A DNA stretch of 54,886 nucleotides from Clostridia bacterium (GTDB lineage: Bacteria; Bacillota; Clostridia; Lachnospirales; Bianqueaceae): assembly GCA_900764045.1 (NCBI GenBank), contig CAAFMN010000060.1, positions 1 through 54,886 on the forward strand, written 5' to 3'. The notes under the pieces were generated by a model. It was not told the origin of the DNA, did no database searches, and worked only from the letters and a program-made list of their open reading frames with translations. Positions 23,653 to 32,827 of this stretch are shown one piece after another. Within the stretch, counting starts at the first letter, position 1, and every line of letters starts with the position of its first letter. A program made the translations under genes and the position numbers.

Positions 23653-24286
23653 CGTTTTCCCACTCCTTCTGATAGTATTCACAATATTGCCGGATCACAC
23701 ATCGCTCACACTGCGGCGACCGCGCGCTGCAGCAACGTCTGCCGTGAAAAATGAGCAGATGATGCATCAGGGACCATATCTCCGGATCCAACGCGTTTTG
23801 CAGCTGCTTCTCCGTCTCTCTGACATTGGAAGCATGCGCCAGTCCGATTTTATTGGATACCCGAAACACGTGGGTATCTACCGCGATCGCCGGTATCCCG
23901 AAAGCGTTCGCCAAAACCACATTGGCCGTCTTGCGTCCTACCCCCGGCAGGCTCGTAAGCTTCTGCATCGTCTGAGGCACCTCGCCCTGAAAACGGTCCG
24001 CGAGCTCCCGGAACAACCTGTAGAGGTTCCGCGCCTTGGTGTGATAAAACCCAAGCGAATGGATATAATTCTCCAGCTCTTCCTCACTCAGCTCCAACAG
24101 CGTATCCAGATCCGGATGCTCCGCAAACAGCTTCTCCGTCACCCGATTGACCTGCCGATCCGTCGTCTGCGCGCTGAGAACCGTCGCCGTCAATAGCTGC
24201 AGCGGCGTCTGATAATTCAGCTCGCAGTGTACATCCGGATATTCCTCCTTCAGCAGCTCATAGATCTTCTGTACTCTTTCTGTCAT
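23636..24286 (-). CDS. nth: Endonuclease III
   Basis: 216 residues. Base-excision repair glycosylase/AP-lyase for oxidised pyrimidines. The helix-hairpin-helix LPGVGRKTANVVL holds catalytic Lys119, and Asp137 lies in AVDTHVFRVSNKIGL. The C-terminal 4Fe-4S loop is C-x6-C-x2-C-x5-C at Cys186, 193, 196 and 202. The N-terminal LLTATVLSAQTTDRQVN is the DNA-binding segment. It has its own promoter and is followed by an overlapping aminopeptidase gene. Confidence 0.96.
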   Translation of the reverse strand: MTERVQKIYELLKEEYPDVHCELNYQTPLQLLTATVLSAQTTDRQVNRVTEKLFAEHPDLDTLLELSEEELENYIHSLGFYHTKARNLYRLFRELADRFQGEVPQTMQKLTSLPGVGRKTANVVLANAFGIPAIAVDTHVFRVSNKIGLAHASNVRETEKQLQNALDPEIWSLMHHLLIFHGRRCCSARSPQCERCVIRQYCEYYQKEWENDGETV

Positions 24287-24327
24287 GCCCTTCCCCTTAC
24301 CTTCCTTTATCCTCGGCTACTTTCTTT

Positions 24328-24356
24328 ATTATACAGCGCATCTTCTCATACTTCAA
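24328..24356 (-). promoter_or_regulatory. Promoter of nth-apeB
   Basis: TTGAAG at 24356-24351, 17-bp spacer, TATAAT at 24333-24328. The -35 box overlaps the end of the preceding MinJ-like gene. Confidence 0.75.
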
Positions 24357-25086
24357 GCAAAATCCATTCATGTGCCAAAAACATTATCAGCAGCGCCCCT
24401 ATCTCCCAGATCCGCCCCTGTGGGAGGCAGAACGCGAGAAAACACAACAAAGCGCCATAGAAAATAAGTCTCCACGCACTCCCCTTTCCTTCTGCGTTAT
24501 ATAAGAAAAGGGCTGTCATGGGACATAACGCAAACCCGGCAGCGGATCCCAGGAGCGGCCACCACTGCGGCATAGCGATTCCCAGTGCCTCTCCGGATAC
24601 CGGCACCAATAGCGCAAAAGGAACCGGCCAATAGCCGACACGCCGCATTTTCTTTACGACGCGTCCCTCCTTATAGGCCAGTTCCTCCTCGGACGCCGTA
24701 TCCAGCGCCGCAAGTATTCCTTCCATTACATGAAGTACTCCTACAATGACAAGAACCCCCGGGACATCTGCCACTCCCAATAGTCCCAATAATGTTCCGC
24801 TATAGGCAAAACAACAGAAACGGGGGCGGATTCTCGACAACAAAAGCGCTGTTGGAAGCAGTAACGCAAGATACATTCCCGGCTGCACCGTAAGCCCCAG
24901 AATACAGATCATGGCCATGGCAAGACTGCCCGCGGCGATCCCTGTGAATATAGACTGCCGCGTTTTCCTGCCGGCATGTTCTCCGCCTTTATGATATTTA
25001 CGGCATGTCAGATATACTGCCGCCCAGTAGACCGGATTCAACAGGCTGGCGGCCAGACTCCTGAGGAGAAGAAGGAGAATCCGCAT
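24346..25086 (-). CDS. MinJ-like polytopic membrane protein without PDZ domain
   Basis: 246 residues with about seven hydrophobic segments. The stretch HVMEGILAALDTASEEELAY followed by GRVVKKMRRVGYWPVPFALL matches the conserved core I recall for the membrane part of Bacillus MinJ (YvjD), where a charged cytosolic loop precedes a W-P-x-P segment. Gene order also matches: ftsE, ftsX, a murein hydrolase activator, the S41 protease CtpB, then MinJ in Bacillus. MinJ bridges DivIVA and MinD through a C-terminal PDZ domain; here the protein ends right after the last membrane helix and lacks it. Its ATG shares a base with the protease stop (TGATG). Function in septum placement is inference. Confidence 0.62.
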   Translation of the reverse strand: MRILLLLLRSLAASLLNPVYWAAVYLTCRKYHKGGEHAGRKTRQSIFTGIAAGSLAMAMICILGLTVQPGMYLALLLPTALLLSRIRPRFCCFAYSGTLLGLLGVADVPGVLVIVGVLHVMEGILAALDTASEEELAYKEGRVVKKMRRVGYWPVPFALLVPVSGEALGIAMPQWWPLLGSAAGFALCPMTALFLYNAEGKGSAWRLIFYGALLCFLAFCLPQGRIWEIGALLIMFLAHEWILLEV

Positions 25087-26330
25087 CAGCTGCCAAGCTC
25101 TGTCCGTACCGCTTCGATTGCCGTTTGCAGCTGCATATCTTCATCCTCCGGCACTTCTTCCATCTGGTGCTGTTCCTCTGTCAGATCAATATAAATGTCC
25201 GGCTCAATCCCTGTTCCCTGAATATTGACGCCGTTGGGTGTGTAGTATTTTCCCGTTGTCATCTTATAGGCTGTACCGTCAGACAACGACCATGTCGTCT
25301 GTACGATTCCTTTGCCATATGTCGTAACGCCGACCACCTTGGCCACGCCGCGGTCCTTCAGCGCTCCGCACAGAAGCTCGGACGCGCTGGCCGAATACTC
25401 GTTGACCAGAACGGCCATCGGAACTCCGCAGCCCTCGCCTTCCGAATAATACTCTTCCCGGTTGCCGGCCTTATCCTCGGTATAAGCAATCAGTCCCTTG
25501 GGCACCAGCGTATTGGCAATGGAGATGACCGTATCCAGATTACCGCCCAGATTGCCGCGCAAGTCCAGAACCAGTCCCTTCATCGCTCCGCTCTCCTGAA
25601 TCTCCTGCCAGGCGGTGTTGAACTGCTCCTGCGTCACCTTATCAAACGCCGTGATCTGCAAGTATGCGATCTCCTGATCCAGCATATGCCAGAAAACCGT
25701 CTGCGTCACAATCTCCTGGAGCGTAAGTTCTACATCATATTCCGTGTCCGTAGAGGGACGGTACAGTGTCATCGTCTTCACATCCCCGATATTGCCCTTC
25801 AGTTGTGCCTGCAGCTCTTCCAGACTCAGGTCGGAGTCCGCAATCACGATTCCCTGCACCTTGCGTATGATATCGCCTGTGCGGATCCCAGCCTCCTGCG
25901 CAGGGCCATTCTCCGCAACGCCTACAATCTCCCAGTCATTCGTAATCGTAATCCCGATTCCGCCGTATGAACCATCCGTATGCCGGCGAATCTTTTCAAA
26001 CTCCTCTTTATCATAATAATCGGCGTACTTGTCATCCAGTACATCCATGATACCCTGATATGCCCCGTCCATCAACTCCTCATTGGTGAGATCCTCCAGA
26101 ATGTACTCATTCTGAATCCGACGGATCATCCCATTTTCCTTTTCCAAGAGGGTGCGCATCTGCGACGAAGTCAGTCCTGAAGCATCCTCATTCAGGATAA
26201 TCACTGGCCGAAAGATCAGCCACCAGACAACTCCTACCGCTAGCAGGGTCGCAAGGGCCATGAGATATCCCAGCCAAAATCCGTCCCGCCGCTCTTTTTT
26301 CTCTATCTCTTCCATCTGCATTCTCCTCAA
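25086..26330 (-). CDS. S41 carboxy-terminal processing protease (CtpA/CtpB type)
   Basis: 414 residues, single N-terminal membrane anchor (about 17-38) and extracytoplasmic body. Order: helical N-terminal domain, PDZ (about 100-190, GGIGITITNDWEIVGVAENG with carboxylate-binding loop), then the protease core. Catalytic Ser is in NEYSASASELLCGAL and the Lys base in VVGVTTYGKGIVQT; GLVLDLRGNLGGNL is the oxyanion region. A TPNGVNIQGTGIEPDI segment completes the family pattern. It trims proteins from the C-terminus; in spore formers CtpB cleaves SpoIVFA. The adjacent M23 and ftsEX genes suggest it acts on division or wall hydrolase partners. Confidence 0.92.
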   Translation of the reverse strand: MRRMQMEEIEKKERRDGFWLGYLMALATLLAVGVVWWLIFRPVIILNEDASGLTSSQMRTLLEKENGMIRRIQNEYILEDLTNEELMDGAYQGIMDVLDDKYADYYDKEEFEKIRRHTDGSYGGIGITITNDWEIVGVAENGPAQEAGIRTGDIIRKVQGIVIADSDLSLEELQAQLKGNIGDVKTMTLYRPSTDTEYDVELTLQEIVTQTVFWHMLDQEIAYLQITAFDKVTQEQFNTAWQEIQESGAMKGLVLDLRGNLGGNLDTVISIANTLVPKGLIAYTEDKAGNREEYYSEGEGCGVPMAVLVNEYSASASELLCGALKDRGVAKVVGVTTYGKGIVQTTWSLSDGTAYKMTTGKYYTPNGVNIQGTGIEPDIYIDLTEEQHQMEEVPEDEDMQLQTAIEAVRTELGS

Positions 26331-26375
26331 TCCGGCTTATTCATTATATTCTCCGTATCGCCCAATTATACACAG

Positions 26376-26405
26376 AAGGCTGTGACCCTGGCGGATCACA
26401 GCCTT
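26376..26405 (-). terminator. Hairpin between the M23 and S41 genes
   Basis: Perfect 10-bp arms aaggctgtga/tcacagcctt. No T-run follows on the minus strand, so it is at best a partial terminator or an RNA processing/stability element between the two genes. Confidence 0.45.
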
Positions 26406-26424
26406 TTGCAGCAGTTTCTATCGA

Positions 26425-27693
26425 TTAAAAGAAGTCCATGGCGTCAATCGGATTGCCGCCTACACGCACCTCAAAGTGGCAGTGCGGTCCTGTGGAGGCT
26501 CCGGTAGAGCCTACCAGCGCAATCGTTTCACCGCGGCTTACATACTGTCCGCTGTATACCAGAAGCTGATTGCAGTGCGCGTACAGTGTTACATAACCAC
26601 TTGCATGCTGGATCATCAGGAAGTTGCCGTAGCCGCCGTCATCGTAACCCGTATAAATTACGGTTCCGCTGTCTGCCGCAACAATGGCATCCCCATAGTC
26701 CGCGCCGATATCCGTTCCCGCATGCAGTCTGGGATATCCATAGATCGGATGTACTCTCCAGCCATAGCTGGACGCGATGTAATAGGAAGAAGGAACCGGC
26801 CAGGTGAAGATGCCCTCTGAAACGGAACCGCCGCCCGAAGAACTTCCGCCACCTGAGGAACTTCCGCCGCCCGTATTATTGTTTTTATTGGCTTCCTCTT
26901 GCGCCTGATGCTCCTTGACGGCTGTGATCTGATCCGCAACATTGGCAATGAGTTGCTGAATATCCGCTTCCTTTTCCGTCAGCGTATTCAGATACTGTAC
27001 ATATGTCTCACGGGAATCCTCCAACTCGGCGTACTTGGCTTCCTTTTCCTGCATCGCTGTTTCCAGCGTCTCTCTCTCCTTTTCCAGGCGAGACTGATCA
27101 ATATCCAGCTCCAGCTGCTTCTGCTCCAGCTTGGCTTCGATTCCCTGAATCTTCTGACGGTCCGCTTCCAGATTATCCTGAATCTGCTTATCGTAATCCG
27201 CCATCTGATTGACATATTCAATACGGCTGAAGAACTCGGAAATACTCTTGGATCCCAGGAGAATCTCCAGATAATTCACATTCCCGTACTCATACATCAT
27301 CTGCATACGGGCCTTCAGCTCTTCATAATGCTCGTTCTCGTCCTCTTTTGCCTTCTGAAGCTCAGTTTGTGTCTGCGCGATCAGTTCCTCATTGTCCGCG
27401 ATCTTTGCCTTCAACTCGGTAATGTTGTTGACACACTCCGTGATCTGCGCGTCCAGGGCGGTAATCTCATCGCCCACAGCGGCAATCTCCGCCTCAACCT
27501 GCGCGATCTGTTCCTGCGTCGCTGCCTGCTCCGCCTGATTCTGCGCCGCCTGGTTCTCCAGACCCTGTTTCTCACTCTCCAAATCATCCAGCTCGTCCGC
27601 AAACAACGGAGCCACTGAAGACATGATCAGTATGACCGCCAGCAAGAACGCCATAACTCCGCGGATCACCTTGGATTTTACCTGTTTCTGCAT
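26425..27693 (-). CDS. M23/LytM-domain murein hydrolase activator (EnvC-like), FtsX partner
   Basis: 422 residues. Signal peptide at 1-32 (GVMAFLLAVILIMSSVAPLFA), then a long coiled coil (about 35-265, heptads rich in Glu, Gln, Leu), a Gly/Ser linker (GGGSSSGGGSSSGGG, near 277-292) and a C-terminal LytM domain. The zinc ligands HxxxD (HAGTDIGADYG) and HxH (HCHFEVRVGG) are intact, so unlike E. coli EnvC it may itself be an active endopeptidase. It lies 17 bp after ftsX; FtsEX-controlled coiled-coil hydrolases are standard partners encoded in this order. Secreted, acting at the septum or side wall. Confidence 0.9.
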   Translation of the reverse strand: MQKQVKSKVIRGVMAFLLAVILIMSSVAPLFADELDDLESEKQGLENQAAQNQAEQAATQEQIAQVEAEIAAVGDEITALDAQITECVNNITELKAKIADNEELIAQTQTELQKAKEDENEHYEELKARMQMMYEYGNVNYLEILLGSKSISEFFSRIEYVNQMADYDKQIQDNLEADRQKIQGIEAKLEQKQLELDIDQSRLEKERETLETAMQEKEAKYAELEDSRETYVQYLNTLTEKEADIQQLIANVADQITAVKEHQAQEEANKNNNTGGGSSSGGGSSSGGGSVSEGIFTWPVPSSYYIASSYGWRVHPIYGYPRLHAGTDIGADYGDAIVAADSGTVIYTGYDDGGYGNFLMIQHASGYVTLYAHCNQLLVYSGQYVSRGETIALVGSTGASTGPHCHFEVRVGGNPIDAMDFF

Positions 27694-27710
27694 ACCAAAA
27701 GCCTCCTATC

Positions 27711-28628
27711 TTATACCTTCAGGTACTTACGCAGCGACAACACACTTCCCAAAATACCTACAACAACACCCACCGCAAAAAAGATGGGGATGAGCTGTAA
27801 GATAATCGTATTGGTACTGATAAAATTCATCAGCTGCGTAAAAGAACTAAACTGCTGGATCACCAGCTGTACCAATGAGCCGTAGGAGATATAGATCAGA
27901 ATCGTGGGCAGCACCGCGCCCAGAATTCCGATGATCATACCCTCTACCACAAAAGGAATCTTAACAAAAGAATCCTTGGCTCCTATGTATTTCATGATTC
28001 CAATCTCCGTCCGCCTCACAAACACGGACAGCTTGATCGTATTGGAAATCAGAAGTACCGCGATAAATACCAGAAGCAGAATGAGCGCCATTCCTACCCA
28101 AGTAATCATACCGCTCAGGTTCGCCAGCACCGCCGCCGTCTCCGACGCGTAGCGGATTCTTCGGATCTGCGGCATTCTCTGAAGCTGCGCTACAAAATCA
28201 TCCTGATCCGCCGCTTCATAGAGATAAATCTGCAGGGACGCCGAATTGCTCAGTGGATTATCCCGATCCAACCGGGTAATCGTATCCTGTCCCAACTGCT
28301 CATCAAAGCCCATCGAATCCTTGAAGCTCTGCCACGCTTCCTCAGCTGACACATAAATTACCTCTTTGACGCCGTCCATGCCTTCAATCTGGGATACCAG
28401 CGATGTCACTCCGTCATCCGACACATCCTCCGACAAAAAGGCAATGATTCCTAAGGAATCGTCCAGATCGTCCGCGAACTGGCGGACATTGGCCACCAGG
28501 CAGTACACAATACCCAGAATAAACAGACACGCGGAAACCGTGCAGACGGAAGCGATTACCATCAGGCGGTTCCGCCAGATTCCCTGCAGGCCCTGTCTGA
28601 AACAAACACGAAGAGAGCGCATCTTCAT
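27711..28628 (-). CDS. ftsX: Cell-division ABC transporter membrane protein FtsX
   Basis: 305 residues with four membrane helices: about 20-42, then a roughly 120-residue extracellular loop, and three helices at about 180-205, 230-260 and 275-300. MRSLRVCFRQGLQGIWRNRLM at the start and RRTEIGIMKYIGAKDSFVKIPF before helix three are typical. The extracellular domain with its LDRDNPLSNSASLQIYLYEA segment contacts peptidoglycan hydrolases. It overlaps ftsE by 4 bp. The complex converts ATP hydrolysis by FtsE into activation of the M23 protein encoded next. Confidence 0.95.
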   Translation of the reverse strand: MKMRSLRVCFRQGLQGIWRNRLMVIASVCTVSACLFILGIVYCLVANVRQFADDLDDSLGIIAFLSEDVSDDGVTSLVSQIEGMDGVKEVIYVSAEEAWQSFKDSMGFDEQLGQDTITRLDRDNPLSNSASLQIYLYEAADQDDFVAQLQRMPQIRRIRYASETAAVLANLSGMITWVGMALILLLVFIAVLLISNTIKLSVFVRRTEIGIMKYIGAKDSFVKIPFVVEGMIIGILGAVLPTILIYISYGSLVQLVIQQFSSFTQLMNFISTNTIILQLIPIFFAVGVVVGILGSVLSLRKYLKV

Positions 28629-29302
28629 AGATCGTAGCCCCCTTCCGAATCTCTCACAATATGTCCGCCCACCAGATGAATTACACGCTTACGCATCCGG
28701 TTAACGATCTCCTTATCATGTGTCGCGATGATTACCGTCGTACCGCGGCTATTGATGTACTCCATCAGCTCCATGATCTCATCGGAATTCCTCGGATCCA
28801 GATTGCCCGTCGGCTCATCGGCCAGAAGAAACAGTGGGTTATTCACCAGCGCCCGGGCAATCGCCGTTCGCTGCTGCTCACCGCCGGAGATCTCATTGGG
28901 GAAATTTTTACTCTTATGGGCCAGTCCTACCATGTTCAGGACTCTCGGGACATTGCGCCGAATCTTGCGTCTTGTCTCCTCGATCGCCTCCATGGCAAAA
29001 GCCACATTCTCATAGACGGTTTTCTTGGGCAGCAGGCGGTAATCCTGGAACACAATGCCCATCTTCCGCCGCAGCATCGCTGTCTTGCCGCTCCGAAGCT
29101 TCGTCACATCCTGATTGTCAATGATGATCTGCCCGGATGTCGGATTGACCTCCTTCATTAACAGCTTCAGCATGGTACTCTTGCCGGAACCGCTCTCACC
29201 GACCAGGAACACGAACTCTCCCTGCTCAATCTTCAGTGATACATTCTCTACACCGATTACATTGCCGTCGTAGAGCTTCGTCACGTTTTTAAATTCTATC
29301 AA
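28625..29302 (-). CDS. ftsE: Cell-division ABC ATPase FtsE
   Basis: 225 residues, full-length ABC ATPase: Walker A GESGSGKST, Q-loop VFQDYRLLPKKTVYENV (the YRLLP signature is specific for FtsE), signature ISGGEQQR, Walker B LLADEPTGNLD, H-loop ATHD. Forms a dimer under FtsX at the septal membrane. It begins 28 bp after the CdaR-type gene and no clear promoter is visible in that gap, so transcription may continue from upstream. Confidence 0.96.
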   Translation of the reverse strand: MIEFKNVTKLYDGNVIGVENVSLKIEQGEFVFLVGESGSGKSTMLKLLMKEVNPTSGQIIIDNQDVTKLRSGKTAMLRRKMGIVFQDYRLLPKKTVYENVAFAMEAIEETRRKIRRNVPRVLNMVGLAHKSKNFPNEISGGEQQRTAIARALVNNPLFLLADEPTGNLDPRNSDEIMELMEYINSRGTTVIIATHDKEIVNRMRKRVIHLVGGHIVRDSEGGYDL

Positions 29303-29330
29303 ACTTACCTACTCCTAACTTCTACCGGTC

Positions 29331-30443
29331 TCAATAACCGGCTTCCTCCATATAGGCCATGTACTTGGCAACCATCAGCGCGATCTTAAAGGTAATCGCG
29401 TCATCAAATACACGCACATCCAGCCCGGTATTCTTCTGCAGCTTGTCCAGACGGTATACCAGCGTATTTCTGTGGATATACAGCTGTCTGGAAGTCTCCG
29501 ATACATTCAGGCTCTTCTCAAAGAACTTATTGATCGTGTTCAGTGTCTCTTCATCAAAGTCTTCGATGCGGATATCCTTGAATATCTCCTCAATGTACAT
29601 CTTGCACAGGGAAAGCGGCAGCTGATAGATCAGACGCCCAATTCCCAGGCGATTATAGTCGATAATGTTCTTATCCTCATAGAAGATCTTGCCCACATCC
29701 AGCGCCATCTTGGCTTCCTTATAGGACTTGGAGATGTCCTTCAGATCCTGTACGATAGAACCGGAAGCGACCCGTACCTTACCCAGCGCCTCACTGATCA
29801 CGGTATCGATCATGCCGGCGATCTGCTCCAGGATTCCGCTCCGCTCCTTATTCTTCACAGACTCCTCATCACTCAGATCCTTGACCAGAATGATATTGTT
29901 CTCATCCACAGCCGTGATGAAATCCTTATTCTTGGCCGGAAACAGGTTACGGATGATATCCATGATGTTGGCGTTGGTATCACTGTCATTGTTGGACTCA
30001 ATCAGGTATACCACACGCGGAACATTGTTCTCTATATGCAGCTTACTGGCTCTCATATAGATGTCCACCAAAAGCATGTTGTCCAGCAGAAGATTCTTGA
30101 TAAAGTTATCCCGGTCAAATCTCTCGCGATACGCGACCAAAAGTCCCTGAAGCTGCAGCACCGCTATCTTGCCGAGACGGTAATTTCCCTCTTCCTGACC
30201 ATACAGAGCCAAAACATATTCTACAATCCCTTCATCGAACACCTTAAAATACTGCCAGTCCATGCTGCTCATGCTCTCAGCCTTCGACTGTACAAAATCT
30301 CTAATAACGGATGGCTGCGCCTGGCTTGTCCCCGTTCCGTTTGATGTCAGCACATTTCCCTCGACATCATATACATACATAGCGACCTTGGAAATATTAT
30401 ACAATCCATCCATCGTGTCTCTTAAAATCTGATTTGACAGCAA
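29331..30443 (-). CDS. CdaR/PucR-type transcriptional regulator
   Basis: About 370 residues from a TTG at 30443 giving MLSNQILRDTMDGLYNISKV, the usual start of this family; GGAG lies 9 bases upstream. An N-terminal sensor region of the sugar-diacid-recognition kind (VAMYVYDVEGNVLTSNG) is followed by a GGDEF-like degenerate middle domain (VVYLIESNND to GSIVQDLKDI) and the C-terminal PucR helix-turn-helix: NVSETSRQLYIHRNTLVYRL. CdaR relatives activate sugar-acid catabolism genes, but no such genes are adjacent, so the regulon is unknown. It sits between a terminator behind msmX and ftsE. Confidence 0.85.
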   Translation of the reverse strand: MLSNQILRDTMDGLYNISKVAMYVYDVEGNVLTSNGTGTSQAQPSVIRDFVQSKAESMSSMDWQYFKVFDEGIVEYVLALYGQEEGNYRLGKIAVLQLQGLLVAYRERFDRDNFIKNLLLDNMLLVDIYMRASKLHIENNVPRVVYLIESNNDSDTNANIMDIIRNLFPAKNKDFITAVDENNIILVKDLSDEESVKNKERSGILEQIAGMIDTVISEALGKVRVASGSIVQDLKDISKSYKEAKMALDVGKIFYEDKNIIDYNRLGIGRLIYQLPLSLCKMYIEEIFKDIRIEDFDEETLNTINKFFEKSLNVSETSRQLYIHRNTLVYRLDKLQKNTGLDVRVFDDAITFKIALMVAKYMAYMEEAGY

Positions 30444-30515
30444 TTGCGCTCCACTCCTCTCCAGTATATAAATACGGCACACATCTTATTATAACCTATC
30501 TTAAGAAAAAAAGAA

Positions 30516-30551
30516 AGAGCAAATTTAATTTTTTCTTATTAAATCTGCTCT
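30516..30551 (-). terminator. Terminator after the MsmX-type gene
   Basis: AT-rich stem agagcaaatttaat/attaaatctgctct with one mismatch and T-runs on both sides; on the minus strand it ends the msmX transcript 40 bases after its stop. Confidence 0.82.
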
Positions 30552-30592
30552 TTTTTTATTATGTTATTTACAAGTTGTTAATACTTTCGTAA

Positions 30593-31705
30593 TTAGTTCG
30601 TAATAGTCTGCTCTGTTTCCTTGTCGAATACGTGAATTCTGGAAGGATCCATCGCCAGCTTCAGGCGGTCACCGCCCTTAACCTGGATACGCGGATTAAC
30701 GGTAGCGATCATGTCAGTGTCCTCGATGGCCAGATACAGATGCATCTCAGCACCCAGAAGCTCTGTTACATGTACGTCTGCGGTGATTACATTATCCGGG
30801 AACTTGGTCAGTGCGTCCTCGGTCTCATGGATGTCCTCAGGACGGATACCCATAACAACTTCCTTACCGATCGCGTTGGCAGCTACAACCTTAGCAGCCT
30901 TTTCCGGAGTCAGCTTAACGCTCTGACCATGGAACTTCAGCCATACTTCCTCGCCCTTCTTCTCCGGTACAGCATCGATGAAGTTCATCTGAGGAGAACC
31001 GATGAATCCTGCAACGAACAGGTTCTGAGGCTCATTGTACAGTTTAACAGGAGAATCTACCTGCTGAATGATACCGTCCTTCATAACGACGATACGGGTA
31101 CCCAGCGTCATAGCCTCTACCTGGTCATGTGTAACGTAGATGATCGTAGCCTGCAGTCTCTGATGCAGCTTAGCGATCTCAACACGCATCTGAACACGCA
31201 ACTTAGCATCCAGGTTGGACAAAGGCTCGTCCATCAGGAATACCTTAGGCTCACGTACGATTGCACGTCCCATAGCAACACGCTGTCTCTGACCACCGGA
31301 CAGAGCCTTCGGCTTACGATCCAGCAGATGCTCGATCTCCAGGATACGTGCGGCTTCCTTAACGCGCTTCTCAATCTCCGCCTTCGGAGTCTTACGAAGC
31401 TTCAGACCAAATGCCATGTTATCATAAACGGTCATATGCGGATACAGAGCGTAGTTCTGGAATACCATCGCGATATCACGATCCTTGGGAGCTACATCGT
31501 TCATCAGCTTGCCGCCGATGTACAGCTCGCCTTCGCTGATCTCTTCCAGACCCGCGATCATACGCAGAGTCGTAGACTTACCGCAACCGGAAGGTCCTAC
31601 GAAAATGATAAACTCCTTATCAGCAATGTCCAGGTTAAAATCATTAACAGCCGTGATACCATTACTGTAAGTCTTCTTAATATTCTTCAATTGTAAACTT
31701 GCCAT
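30593..31705 (-). CDS. msmX: Shared ABC ATPase for sugar importers (MsmX/UgpC type)
   Basis: 370 residues: ATPase domain (Walker A GPSGCGKST, Q-loop VFQNYALYPHMTVYDNMAF, signature LSGGQRQR, Walker B VFLMDEPLSNLD, H-loop THDQVEAM) plus C-terminal OB-type regulatory domain (about 240-370, GIRPEDIHETEDAL). It is a single-gene unit with AAGGAGG and a terminator. In Gram-positives one such ATPase energises many importers that lack their own, so it probably drives the LplA/B/C importer at 1.4-5.0 kb. That pairing is inference. Codon usage in this gene looks more restricted than in its neighbours, as for a highly expressed gene. Confidence 0.92.
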   Translation of the reverse strand: MASLQLKNIKKTYSNGITAVNDFNLDIADKEFIIFVGPSGCGKSTTLRMIAGLEEISEGELYIGGKLMNDVAPKDRDIAMVFQNYALYPHMTVYDNMAFGLKLRKTPKAEIEKRVKEAARILEIEHLLDRKPKALSGGQRQRVAMGRAIVREPKVFLMDEPLSNLDAKLRVQMRVEIAKLHQRLQATIIYVTHDQVEAMTLGTRIVVMKDGIIQQVDSPVKLYNEPQNLFVAGFIGSPQMNFIDAVPEKKGEEVWLKFHGQSVKLTPEKAAKVVAANAIGKEVVMGIRPEDIHETEDALTKFPDNVITADVHVTELLGAEMHLYLAIEDTDMIATVNPRIQVKGGDRLKLAMDPSRIHVFDKETEQTITN

Positions 31706-31845
31706 TTACTTTCTGCCTCCTTAATATGTTTAGCAACCTTTGATGTTACAATGATACAACATTTTCCGCGAAAAATCTATTGGTAAATTCCACAAATCAT
31801 TTTTGCTTTTTTTATGATACTTGACTATACCTTTGCGATTTTCCG

Positions 31846-32718
31846 TTAATGCTCGGAAAATCCCTCTCCCAGAACCTCCTGCGTGTCCGTGATCATCATG
31901 AAAGCCGTCGGATCGATCTCCTTGACAATCCTTTTCGCCTCTACAGTCTCCTTGACCGACATGACTACATAGAGCATCTCCCGGGACTGTCCGGTATATT
32001 TGCCAACCACCGGAATGCCCGTAACGCCGCGGTCCGTCTCCTTCAGCAGCCGCTGTGTGATCTCCTCACTGCGATCGGATATGATAAATAACGCCTTACT
32101 GTAATGCAGACCGTCTACTACCTTATCCGCGAGCCATGAAGTCAGATAGATGCCGATAATCGCGTACAGCGCCAGATTAACGCCGAATACGATGATGCTC
32201 AGCGTAATGATCAACGCGTCAATCACAAACAGATATGCCGGTACAGAAATGTATTTAAAGATGTGATGCAGAATGCTCGCCAATAGATCCGTCCCGCCCG
32301 TCGTCGCTGACGCGGACAAAACCAGACCGATTCCTGCCCCGCCCATCACGCCGCCATACACTGCATTGATCAGCAGCTCTCCGCTGTAATACCCCCAGCT
32401 TTTGGAGATATACAGACCTAAGGACAGCATCAGCGTCGAAAATCCTGTTTTGATCACAAACAGCTTTCCCTGCAGGAAATACGCCCCGATAAAAAGCGGC
32501 GCGTTCAGCAGGATATTGGAGAGCCATAGCGGCACTTCCCATCCGAACCACCGGCCGCTCAGCTCCTTGATCACAATGCCGAGGCCCGTAATCCCTCCCG
32601 CTACAAGATTATACGGTTCAAAAAAGATATTCAGTGAAAACCCCAGAAGCAAAGATCCCACGATAATCTTAAGGATATCTCTGCGTTCTCTCTTACCGAA
32701 CCGAAACGCCTGCGCCAT
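31846..32718 (-). CDS. YitT-family membrane protein
   Basis: 290 residues. Five membrane helices in the first 190 residues (LKIIVGSLLLGFSLNIFFEP, the conserved NPxNLVAGGITGL-like FEPYNLVAGGITGLGIVIK, SASATTGGTDLLASIL), followed by a soluble C-terminal domain (about 205-290, KALFIISDRSEEITQRLLKE and VMSVKETVEAKRIVKEIDPT) of the DUF2179 kind. Widespread in Firmicutes with no settled function; proposed transporters. Its start region is divergent from the SDR gene, with a shared 110-bp intergenic region. Confidence 0.88.
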   Translation of the reverse strand: MAQAFRFGKRERRDILKIIVGSLLLGFSLNIFFEPYNLVAGGITGLGIVIKELSGRWFGWEVPLWLSNILLNAPLFIGAYFLQGKLFVIKTGFSTLMLSLGLYISKSWGYYSGELLINAVYGGVMGGAGIGLVLSASATTGGTDLLASILHHIFKYISVPAYLFVIDALIITLSIIVFGVNLALYAIIGIYLTSWLADKVVDGLHYSKALFIISDRSEEITQRLLKETDRGVTGIPVVGKYTGQSREMLYVVMSVKETVEAKRIVKEIDPTAFMMITDTQEVLGEGFSEH

Positions 32719-32737
32719 ATGCCGCTCCTTTCCGGGC

Positions 32738-32766
32738 TTGCAAAAGCCGTTCCCGTATGCTATGAT
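32738..32766 (+). promoter_or_regulatory. Promoter candidate for the SDR gene
   Basis: TTGCAA at 32738-32743, 17-bp spacer, TATGAT at 32761-32766. A second TATAAT lies at 32783-32788. Confidence 0.5.
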
Positions 32767-32827
32767 ACACGGGTATTTATTTTATAATATTACACGTTTT
32801 ATTTCAAAAATGCAAGGGGGAGTTTTC

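Noticed and set aside
32402..32827. N-terminal extension of the SDR protein
   Set aside because: Antisense to YitT; the NADP-binding motif sits at the normal distance from the TTG at 32828.
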